Source of the DNA: JADJTT01 sp049306275
Lineage (GTDB): Bacteria; Bacteroidota; Bacteroidia; Chitinophagales; Saprospiraceae
Length of the DNA: 64,000 nucleotides
Assembly: GCA_049306275.1 (NCBI GenBank)
Contig: JBAQQB010000197.1
Span: forward strand, 62,001-126,000
Direction: 5' to 3'
The notes below the pieces were generated by a model. It was given only the letters and a program-made list of their open reading frames with translations. It had not been told where the DNA came from and did not search any database. Below, piece after piece: positions 17,396 to 24,603 of the stretch. The translations under genes were made by a program, and so were the position numbers. Numbering within the stretch: position 1 is the first letter of the stretch; the number at the start of each line of letters is the position of its first letter.

Positions 17396-18406
17396 ATGAA
17401 CACGATAACAGACCTGGCAGCCCTTGAATTGGAGACCAAAGGTTACCTCGACATCCAGGTAGACCCCACCCTTGACCTGTTTGAGGAGATCAACCGCCTG
17501 AAGAAGGAGAAAAATGCCATCATTCTGGCCCACTACTATCAGGAGTCGGACATACAGGACATCGCCGACTACATCGGCGACAGCCTGGGCTTGTCGCAAC
17601 AGGCTGCCAGGACCGATGCCGACATCATCGTCTTTGCCGGCGTGCACTTCATGGCGGAGACGGCCAAGATGCTCAGCCCGCATAAAAAGGTGCTATTGCC
17701 CGACCTCAAGGCCGGTTGCTCGCTGGCCGATTCCTGCCCGGCGCCGGTGTTCCGGAAGTTCAGGGAGCAACACCCCGACCATGTGGTGGTGAGTTATATC
17801 AACTGCACCGCCGAGCTCAAGACCCTGACCGACATCTGCTGCACCTCGACCAATGCCATGCAGGTGATCAACAGTATTCCGCCGGAGCAGCCCATCATTT
17901 TTGCGCCCGACATCAACCTGGGTAAGTATTTGCAAAAGAAAACCGGCCGTCAGAATATGATCCTCTGGAACGGCGCTTGTATCGTGCACGAGATTTTTTC
18001 CCACGAAAAAATCGTCAAACTGCGTCAGCGGCACCCCGATGCGAAGTTTATCGCCCACCCGGAATGCGAGCCCCATATCCTGGAGATGGCTGATTTCATT
18101 GGCTCTACCACGGGGCTGCTCAAATACACCGTGAATGATCCGGCTACGGAGTTCATCGTAGCTACGGAGGTGGGTATTATCCACCAGATGGAGAAGAAGT
18201 CGCCGCACAAGACCTTCATTCCTGCGCCGCCCAACAACGCCTGCGCCTGCAACGAGTGCCCGCACATGAAGCGCAACACCTTGGAAAAGCTATACATCTG
18301 CATGAAACACGAGCTGCCCGAGATTACCTTGCCCGGCTGGATCATCGAGCAGGGGCGCAAGTCGATCGATCGCATGCTGGAAATATCGGCAAAGGCCGGT
18401 TTGTAA
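17396..18406 (+). CDS. nadA: Quinolinate synthase
   Basis: Makes quinolinate from iminoaspartate and dihydroxyacetone phosphate in de novo NAD synthesis; carries a [4Fe-4S] cluster. The 336-aa protein shows AIILAHYYQESDIQDIADYI, FAGVHFMAETAKML, cluster cysteines in LKAGCSLADSCP, in WNGACIVHE and in NNACACNECPHMKRNT, and HPECEPHI. nadB and nadC are not in view, so the gene is isolated here. A -7 element and a palindrome precede it, suggesting its own regulated promoter. Confidence 0.97.
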   Translation: MNTITDLAALELETKGYLDIQVDPTLDLFEEINRLKKEKNAIILAHYYQESDIQDIADYIGDSLGLSQQAARTDADIIVFAGVHFMAETAKMLSPHKKVLLPDLKAGCSLADSCPAPVFRKFREQHPDHVVVSYINCTAELKTLTDICCTSTNAMQVINSIPPEQPIIFAPDINLGKYLQKKTGRQNMILWNGACIVHEIFSHEKIVKLRQRHPDAKFIAHPECEPHILEMADFIGSTTGLLKYTVNDPATEFIVATEVGIIHQMEKKSPHKTFIPAPPNNACACNECPHMKRNTLEKLYICMKHELPEITLPGWIIEQGRKSIDRMLEISAKAGL

Positions 18407-18445
18407 AATGAAAAGCCGCATTTGAACGTTACAAAACAGTTTCAC

Positions 18446-18453
18446 TAACTTTG
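18446..18453 (+). promoter_or_regulatory. Bacteroidota -7 promoter element
   Basis: TAACTTTG matches TAnnTTTG, with TTTG at 18421-18424 upstream. It lies 18 bp before the ATG at 18472 and overlaps a longer reading of that gene, which argues for the later start. Confidence 0.65.
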
Positions 18454-18471
18454 CGGCTCAAAAACAAACCC

Positions 18472-19299
18472 ATGCGTATCCGACTATTTTCCATTGTGTT
18501 GTTCCAGTTTTTGATGATCGGCCTTCACGGGCAGCAGGGATGGGAGGCCGGCGGATGGCTGGGCGTGTCCCACTATTTTGGCGATCTCAACACTAACCTG
18601 CGCCTTACAGACCCGGGTTATGCGGGTGGACTGGTGGCCCGTTACAATTTCAACAAGCGGGTGTGCATCAAATTTTCCGGCAACTACGGCAATGTCAGCG
18701 CCCAGGATGCCGATTCTGAGAACCTCTTCGAGCGGGCCCGCAACCTGAGCTTCCGCTCGGTGGTCGTCGACGGGGCGGCACAGATGGAGTTCAACTTCCT
18801 CACCTATACGCACGGCAGCAAAGACGAGTTTTTCTCGCCTTACCTGTTTGCGGGTTTCAACGTCTTTTACTTCAACCCCCAGGCCGAGTACAACGGGCAG
18901 TGGGTCGACCTGCGGCCTTTGGGCACCGAAGGTCAATTCCGCGGCGAGGAGTACTACACCACGCAATTTGGCCTGGTTTATGGCATGGGCTTGAAGATCG
19001 ACCTGAGCTACCGCCTGAGCCTCAACCTCGAGCTCAGCGGACGCAGGCTTTTTACCGACTATCTGGACGATGTCAGCACGGTTTATGCAGACAAGGACGA
19101 CCTTGAAAAGCTCCGGGGCGAAGTGGCCGTAGCGCTTTCCGACCGTTCGCTCCTGCTGCAAGGCGTGAACGAAGATGGCCGGCTCAGCCAGCCGGGCCGT
19201 CAGCGCGGCAACTCCGTCACCAAAGACGCTTATGCTATGCTCGGACTGGGGCTGGTGTATTATTTCGGCGACCTGAAATGCCCGGAATACAGCCGCTGA
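18472..19299 (+). CDS. Outer-membrane beta-barrel-like protein (DUF6089-like)
   Basis: A 275-aa protein with a signal peptide (MRIRLFSIVLFQFLMIGLHG, then Q). It has alternating polar/aromatic strands such as WEAGGWLGVSHYFGDLN, YLFAGFNVFYFNPQ and LGLGLVYYFGDLKCPEY at the C-terminus. The 'HYFGDLN' start and 'YYFGD' end are usual for this Bacteroidota family, some of whose members sit with gliding or envelope genes. Function is not established. The gene converges on the following minus-strand gene with no gap. Confidence 0.65.
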   Translation: MRIRLFSIVLFQFLMIGLHGQQGWEAGGWLGVSHYFGDLNTNLRLTDPGYAGGLVARYNFNKRVCIKFSGNYGNVSAQDADSENLFERARNLSFRSVVVDGAAQMEFNFLTYTHGSKDEFFSPYLFAGFNVFYFNPQAEYNGQWVDLRPLGTEGQFRGEEYYTTQFGLVYGMGLKIDLSYRLSLNLELSGRRLFTDYLDDVSTVYADKDDLEKLRGEVAVALSDRSLLLQGVNEDGRLSQPGRQRGNSVTKDAYAMLGLGLVYYFGDLKCPEYSR

Positions 19300-20721
19300 T
19301 CAATACCTGATCCGCACCAGCTTCAGCGTGTTCCTCCTTTCGCTGGGCACGATCAATTCGCTGGAAGAGACTTGCACTGCGTCGCGGAAGCGCAGCTTCA
19401 GCCGCTGGCGGTCGGTATTCATGACGCTGAACCGGTCTGTTTGGCCGATGGGCGATACCACGTATTCGCTCACCGTGTTCTCGTGCTTGATTTCGTCGTT
19501 GAAGAACATGCGGAGGTTGGCAGGCGTCTTGAGCAGGAAGTAGGATGAATATACTGCATCGTCGTCCTGTGAGTATTGCTTTTTATGCAGTATTTGCTGC
19601 CAGTGCAGGCTCCCGTCGGGGTTGAAGGAAATGATGAACAGGTCGTCGAGGTAGTAATCGACGATAAATCTCCCGCCGGCCATATCAAAGCGGCCTCCTG
19701 GCAAATTCCGTTCGTAGATCCGCTCTCGTTCGCCGATGAGAAGGATTCCGCCGTCTTTTCTCAGCACGATTTCCCTGGCCGTGGTCTCGGTAATGCCGCG
19801 ATTTTTTGCGTTGAAGTTTTTCCCCATAAAAGTGGAGACAAACTTATCGTCGAGTTCATGGAATTCCAGGACGCCGTTTTCCTGGTCGGCCAGTGGCAGA
19901 CGGAGGTAGAAAGGGCCGGAAGCGCGGGCCAGATTATCCTCCGAAAAAAGTCCTCCTGCGATGAGTTGGCGGTTGAGGTTGTCGAAGGCGAATTGCACGT
20001 CGAAGCACAGCTTATCGCCCATGAGAATATCCAGGCGCTGCACAATAAGGTCGGAGGAAGGGCCGTACACAAATACTTCAAAGCGGTTTTTACCCGCATT
20101 CCTGCCGTCCCTGTTCAGGATGCAAAACATATTGCCTTCGTTGTCGACGACCATTTGCTGGAACTCGTTGAAGTAGTCCAAACCGTCAGGAGCGAGTTGT
20201 ACCTCCCACATGAGCGACAAAGAGTCGAGATCGATGGCGAAGGCGTGGATAGACTTGAAATCTTCCACTTTGTAGACGAGCAATTTGCTCCTGTTTTCGG
20301 AGAGGACTGAGTGCAAGGTGATGGGAAACAGTTCCTGGCCCAGATTGAAAAGGGTAACCGAGTCAGTGAGGTTGGCGGCGGGGTCGTAGCGGTGGATTTT
20401 GAAGAATAGGTTGAGTTCCTGGCGGTAGGTGTAAGCGATGGCAAAACCTCTTTTTTCATTGATGACGTCGGCGATCTGGGGGCGCCGGCGGTCGAGGTCG
20501 ATATCTTTTTCCCAGACCTGTTCCATTTTCTGGTTGAAGCCCGTTACTTTCCAGGCGACGGCCTGGTCGCGCAGCAGCAGGAGTTGCCCCGACCATTCGC
20601 CCAGGATATCATAAGCGATTTCTTCACGCAGGGCTATCCCATCCGATACGGTGACTTGCTGCGCGGAGGCAGCATACAGGGTGGCGATACAGACGCCGAT
20701 GCTGAGGAAAATCCGTTTCAT
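19300..20721 (-). CDS. Secreted protein of unknown function
   Basis: A 473-aa protein with a clear Sec signal peptide (MKRIFLSIGVCIATLYAASA, then QQ). The rest is a beta-rich sequence with repeating units such as GFAIAYTYRQELNLFFKI, GNMFCILNRDG and GGILLIGERERIYER. Each resembles a blade of a beta-propeller-like fold, so an all-beta extracytoplasmic protein is likely. No enzyme motif and no sorting (T9SS) domain was seen. Function is unknown. Confidence 0.7.
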   Translation of the reverse strand: MKRIFLSIGVCIATLYAASAQQVTVSDGIALREEIAYDILGEWSGQLLLLRDQAVAWKVTGFNQKMEQVWEKDIDLDRRRPQIADVINEKRGFAIAYTYRQELNLFFKIHRYDPAANLTDSVTLFNLGQELFPITLHSVLSENRSKLLVYKVEDFKSIHAFAIDLDSLSLMWEVQLAPDGLDYFNEFQQMVVDNEGNMFCILNRDGRNAGKNRFEVFVYGPSSDLIVQRLDILMGDKLCFDVQFAFDNLNRQLIAGGLFSEDNLARASGPFYLRLPLADQENGVLEFHELDDKFVSTFMGKNFNAKNRGITETTAREIVLRKDGGILLIGERERIYERNLPGGRFDMAGGRFIVDYYLDDLFIISFNPDGSLHWQQILHKKQYSQDDDAVYSSYFLLKTPANLRMFFNDEIKHENTVSEYVVSPIGQTDRFSVMNTDRQRLKLRFRDAVQVSSSELIVPSERRNTLKLVRIRY

Positions 20722-20786
20722 AGCTGTTTATTGAGCCTGTCTAAAATAAACGAATTTTCCGGCGGAAGGATGAAAAATGCGGCGAC

Positions 20787-21029
20787 TTATTGATATCGGG
20801 CCCAGACGCGCTCGATAGCGGCTGCGAGTTTGCGGTCTTTTTCAGTAACCGTATTGCCTGCGTCGTGTGTGCTGAGATGGATGTCGACGCGGTTCCAGAC
20901 ATTGCTCCAGTTGGGATGGTGGTTTTGCTTCTCCGCGAGCATAGCCACTTCGGTCATAAAAGCGAAGGCCTGGGAGAAGTCCTTGAACTGAAAGTATGCT
21001 TTCAGCATGTTATCTTCTTCTTTCCACAT
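20787..21029 (-). CDS. phhB: 4a-hydroxytetrahydrobiopterin dehydratase (pterin carbinolamine dehydratase)
   Basis: An 80-aa protein that dehydrates 4a-hydroxytetrahydropterin, recycling the cofactor of aromatic amino-acid hydroxylases. The signature NHHPNWSNVWNRVDIHLSTH, then D-x-G-x-T, is complete, including the catalytic histidines. It is slightly short at the N-terminus relative to 95-110 aa homologues. It lies 15 bp downstream of the M42 peptidase gene on the same strand. No phenylalanine hydroxylase is visible in this window. Confidence 0.92.
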   Translation of the reverse strand: MWKEEDNMLKAYFQFKDFSQAFAFMTEVAMLAEKQNHHPNWSNVWNRVDIHLSTHDAGNTVTEKDRKLAAAIERVWARYQ

Positions 21030-21044
21030 GGGCGAAAAATTTGG

Positions 21045-22094
21045 TTATTTGAATGACCAGTCGTATTCGTGCAGCTGACAGACGCCGGCCTTGAGCAGGT
21101 CGATGCAGGCGCGGATATCGCTTTTATTGGCCATTTCGATGACTTGGTGGACATGCCGGAGCGGGATGGAGATGGCCCCCGCGATGGCGCCGCTTTTCCC
21201 GGAGCGCTGGATGCCTGCGGTGTCGGTGCCGCCGCCGGTCAGTATCTCGGGTTGCCAGGGTATATCGTGTTGCCCTGCGAGTTGTTTGAGGTAGTTCACC
21301 ATGCGGTAGTCACAGATGGTGCTGCTGTCCATGATCTTGATGGCGGCGCCTTTGCCCAGTTTGGTGACCATCTCGTGCGGCTGTGCGCCCGGCACGTCGA
21401 ATGCGATGGTCACGTCGAGGCCGAAGCCGAAATGGGGGTCGATCAGGTGGGCGGTTTTCTGGGCGCCACGTATACCTACTTCTTCCTGTACGGTGAAGAC
21501 GCTGTAAAGGTCGTAGGGAATCTCCTTGTCTTTCAATTCGCGCAGGGTTTCCAGCAGGATGAAGACGGAAACCCGGTTGTCGAGCGATTTGCTGTTGATG
21601 CAATGGCCCATTTCGATGAGTTCGCGCTCGCGGGTGATGGGGTCGCCAACGGCGATCAGCTCTTTAACTTCCTCCTTCGGCAGGCCCAGGTCGATGAAGA
21701 AGTCCTGGATTTGAGGCGCTTTGTTGCGCTCCTCCGGTTTCATGATGTGAATGGGTTTGGAGCCCATTACCCCGATCACATCCTTGCGCCCGTGTACGAT
21801 GACGCGCTGGGAGGTCAGTGTTTTGGGGTCGAAACCGCCCAGCGGGTGGAAGCGCAGGAAGCCGTCGTCGTCGATATGGGTAACCATGAAGCTGATCTCG
21901 TCCATATGAGCGGCGACCATCACCCTTTTGGGCTCTTTTCCCTTCTTCACGGCGATCACGTTGCCCATGGGGTCGACCTCCACGTGGTCGGCATAGGGTT
22001 TGACTTCTTCCAGGACAAAGGAGCGGATTCGCTGCTCAAAGCCGGGGGCGCCGGGCGTTTCGCAGATCTTCTTCAACAGTTCGATGTTGATCAT
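21045..22094 (-). CDS. M42 family metallopeptidase (glutamyl aminopeptidase/FrvX-like)
   Basis: A 349-aa cytosolic aminopeptidase-like protein expected to bind two metal ions. Seen are AAHMDEISFMV (His ligand and Asp), LDNRVSVFILLETL (Asp ligand), VFTVQEEVGIRGAQ (catalytic Glu pair), and GGGTDTAGIQRSGKSG with HQVIEMAN near the C-terminus. The ATG at 22094 was chosen because MINIELLKKICETPGAPGFE is the family start. A -7 element at 22128-22135 sits upstream of it. It is followed by phhB. Confidence 0.92.
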   Translation of the reverse strand: MINIELLKKICETPGAPGFEQRIRSFVLEEVKPYADHVEVDPMGNVIAVKKGKEPKRVMVAAHMDEISFMVTHIDDDGFLRFHPLGGFDPKTLTSQRVIVHGRKDVIGVMGSKPIHIMKPEERNKAPQIQDFFIDLGLPKEEVKELIAVGDPITRERELIEMGHCINSKSLDNRVSVFILLETLRELKDKEIPYDLYSVFTVQEEVGIRGAQKTAHLIDPHFGFGLDVTIAFDVPGAQPHEMVTKLGKGAAIKIMDSSTICDYRMVNYLKQLAGQHDIPWQPEILTGGGTDTAGIQRSGKSGAIAGAISIPLRHVHQVIEMANKSDIRACIDLLKAGVCQLHEYDWSFK

Positions 22095-22127
22095 GCGGGT
22101 GGAATTGGATAGGTAATAATTAGCCCA

Positions 22128-22135
22128 CAAAGTTA
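22128..22135 (-). promoter_or_regulatory. Bacteroidota -7 promoter element for the M42 peptidase operon
   Basis: On the minus strand TAACTTTG matches TAnnTTTG, 33 bp upstream of the ATG at 22094. No convincing -33 element was seen. Confidence 0.6.
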
Positions 22136-22228
22136 CGGTTTTTCGGGGTGCGAATTCATTTGAATGAAAAATATGCTCCCCGACATGCCCGGAAATTGTG
22201 TAACATTGCGGGAATTCAGCCCAATCAG

Positions 22229-23710
22229 ATGTCCCTTCTCCGGAAACTGGCCAGCGATACAGCCATTTATGGCGTGAGCAGCATCCTCAGCCGCTTGCTC
22301 AACTACCTCATTCTCACCCCTTACCTGACCCGCGTATTCCTGGAGGGCGAGTATGGCGAGATCTCCATTCTCTTCACCTATGCAGGCATCCTGACGGTGC
22401 TCTTCACTTACCGGATGGAGACGGCCTTTTTCAGGTACGGCAGCCGGCAGGAAGACACCGGGCGGGCTTTTTCCACGGGCTCCATTTCCCTGTTGGCCAC
22501 CACCGCGGTTTTTTCTGCCCTGATCCTGATCGGGCTGGAGCCCCTTTCTGCCATGATCAATTACCCCGGCCAGCCGCAGTACCTGCTATTGTTGCTGGGC
22601 ATCATCGTCTTCGACGCGCTGATGGCGCTGCCTTTTGCCAAACTGCGGCTGGAAGGCCGCCCGATCCTGTTCGCGGCGCTGAAAACCGCCCATATCCTGC
22701 TCAACGTCGTCTTTCTGTTTTTCCTGCTCGAAGCGTTGCCCCTCCTGTCGCGTGGAGGGATTGCATGGGCGGGCAATCTATTTAATGAAGAATTCCGGGT
22801 GGGCTATGTTTTCGTGGCCAATTTATTGGCCAGCCTGTGCATCCTCCTCTTCTTCGTGCCCAAATACCTGAAGATGCGATGGACCTTCGACCGGCCCCTG
22901 TTGCGCCGGATGATCGTCTACGCCATGCCCCTGGTCGTGGTAGGCCTTGCCGCCGTCATCAACCAGCTGATCGCTTTGCCGATGCTGGAAAACCTCTTGC
23001 CGGGCACTTTGGAAGAGAACCGTGCCCAGACGGGTATTTTCAGCGCCGCCTCCAAGCTGGCGATCCTGATGAACCTCTTCACCCAGGCTTTTAACTACGC
23101 TGCGGAGCCTTTCTTCTTCCACCATGCCGCCCGCTCCGATTCAAAAGACATCTACGCCCAGACAGGACAGGCCTTTGCCTTGGTGGGGAGTTTTGTATTC
23201 CTGGGCATCATGCTCTACCTTGACCTGATCCAGTATTTCATCGGCGCACACCTGCGAGCCGGGCTTGGCGTAGTGCCCATTTTGCTTATCGCCTATTATT
23301 TCCTCGGCTTGTACTACAATTTTTCCATCTGGTACAAACTAGCCGACAAAACCATAATGGGGGCCATCATCTCGATTGGCGGGGTGCTGATCACACTAGG
23401 GCTCAATTTCTGGCTGGTGCCCAACCCGGCAGTTGGCTATTACGGCGCGGCATGGGCCGCCCTCGGGTGCTATGGCTTCATGGCCCTTGCCAGCTACCTG
23501 ACGGGCAGGAGGTATTTCCCCATTCCCTATCCGATGGGGAAAATGGGCTTGTACATTGGCCTGGCGCTTGGCCTTTATGCGCTCAGCGCCCTTTTAGCCT
23601 CCATCCCCCTTGGCCTCCGCTTGCTGGCCAATACCGGGCTGTTGCTCGTTTTTGTCATCGTCATTTACCGCGTCGACGGCGCCGCCTTGCGGGCAATGAT
23701 CCGCCGTTGA
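22229..23710 (+). CDS. Oligosaccharide flippase, MOP superfamily
   Basis: A 493-aa hydrophobic protein with about 14 helices. The opening LASDTAIYGVSSILSRLLNY and then YLTRVFLEGEYGEISILFTY is typical of Bacteroidota polysaccharide-biosynthesis C-terminal flippases. It likely moves a lipid-linked glycan across the inner membrane. It is not beside glycosyltransferases, so its substrate may come from another locus. The ATG at 22229 is preferred since a -7-like TAACATTG (22201-22208) lies just upstream, within a longer reading of the frame. Confidence 0.82.
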   Translation: MSLLRKLASDTAIYGVSSILSRLLNYLILTPYLTRVFLEGEYGEISILFTYAGILTVLFTYRMETAFFRYGSRQEDTGRAFSTGSISLLATTAVFSALILIGLEPLSAMINYPGQPQYLLLLLGIIVFDALMALPFAKLRLEGRPILFAALKTAHILLNVVFLFFLLEALPLLSRGGIAWAGNLFNEEFRVGYVFVANLLASLCILLFFVPKYLKMRWTFDRPLLRRMIVYAMPLVVVGLAAVINQLIALPMLENLLPGTLEENRAQTGIFSAASKLAILMNLFTQAFNYAAEPFFFHHAARSDSKDIYAQTGQAFALVGSFVFLGIMLYLDLIQYFIGAHLRAGLGVVPILLIAYYFLGLYYNFSIWYKLADKTIMGAIISIGGVLITLGLNFWLVPNPAVGYYGAAWAALGCYGFMALASYLTGRRYFPIPYPMGKMGLYIGLALGLYALSALLASIPLGLRLLANTGLLLVFVIVIYRVDGAALRAMIRR

Positions 23711-23722
23711 TGCAAATTTTTC

Positions 23723-23730
23723 TACATTTG
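23723..23730 (+). promoter_or_regulatory. Bacteroidota -7 promoter element
   Basis: TACATTTG matches TAnnTTTG and is 17 bp before the ATG at 23748. The expected transcription start is about 23737, which makes the earlier in-frame ATG at 23736 unlikely. Confidence 0.6.
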
Positions 23731-23747
23731 TAAAAATGCAGGTAGGT

Positions 23748-24593
23748 ATGGACAAGGTTTTCACCCTGTTGCTCATCGCGTATTTAACTTCAATGCCAGG
23801 GCTTCTCTGTGGCCAGGCAGTTCCATGGGAAAACCAGGCCCCCGCTGATTCGCTGTACGATGCAAAGCAGTATCAGGCGGCTTTGGACTTGTACAAGCCC
23901 CTTCTCGTATTTTACGAAGAAAAAAGAACCCTGCTCAAGGGCGCCCGTTGCGCCGCCCAAGCCGGCGATACCAAGCTGGCGCTGAAATACCTCGACCGGC
24001 TGGTCAAGTTGGGCTGGAATAGCTCGCGGTCGCTCCGGAACGACAAAGAACTGGCGCCGATCCACCAGGAAGCCAAATTCAATGCGCTGCTGAAAAAGGT
24101 GGAAAAACTGGAAGCCCGTTCGGCCGAGCTCAAAACGGGAACGGTGATGGCAGAACTCGACTCCCTCAGCGCCTACGATAAGAAGTACCGGAAGCGTCCG
24201 GATATGAAAGCCGAACAGGCCCGGCTCGATTCCCTCAACGGCGTGCGCCTGGAAAAACTGATCGACCAGTACGGCTGGCTGGGCAGCAACCTGCTGGGCG
24301 GCCGCAACTATTGCTGGCTGGCTTTGTTGAGACAACCGCTCGCGTTTCAGAAAAAGTACATCGGCATCATGCGGAAAGCCGTGAAAAAAGGGGAAGAAGA
24401 GCGCGCTTTCCTGGCTTTCCTGGAAGACCAGATGCTGGTGGCCCAAGGCAAAAAACAGAAGTACGGCACGCAGATCGATACAGAAAAGAAAGAAGTGTAT
24501 CCGATCGAGGAGCCCGAAAAAGTCGATCTCTACCGGGCTGGCGCGGGCCTGGGCTCCCACAAAGGCTTTTTGAAGATCTGGAACATAGAATAA
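23748..24593 (+). CDS. Secreted DUF6624-like protein with helical N-terminal region
   Basis: A 281-aa protein with signal peptide (DKVFTLLLIAYLTSMPGLL, then CGQA). The N-terminal part reads as TPR-like helices (QAALDLYKPLLVFYEEKRTL, AGDTKLALKYLDRLVKLGW). The C-terminal part resembles DUF6624: LIDQYGWLGSNLLGG, LAFQKKYIGIMRKAVKKGE, AFLEDQMLVAQGKKQKYGTQ. The QHAD-like core usual for the family is degenerate here (LLRQPLAFQ). Function is unknown. It precedes the tandem amidohydrolase by 10 bp and is probably cotranscribed. Confidence 0.65.
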   Translation: MDKVFTLLLIAYLTSMPGLLCGQAVPWENQAPADSLYDAKQYQAALDLYKPLLVFYEEKRTLLKGARCAAQAGDTKLALKYLDRLVKLGWNSSRSLRNDKELAPIHQEAKFNALLKKVEKLEARSAELKTGTVMAELDSLSAYDKKYRKRPDMKAEQARLDSLNGVRLEKLIDQYGWLGSNLLGGRNYCWLALLRQPLAFQKKYIGIMRKAVKKGEEERAFLAFLEDQMLVAQGKKQKYGTQIDTEKKEVYPIEEPEKVDLYRAGAGLGSHKGFLKIWNIE

Positions 24594-24603
24594 CCTGTAC
24601 GCA

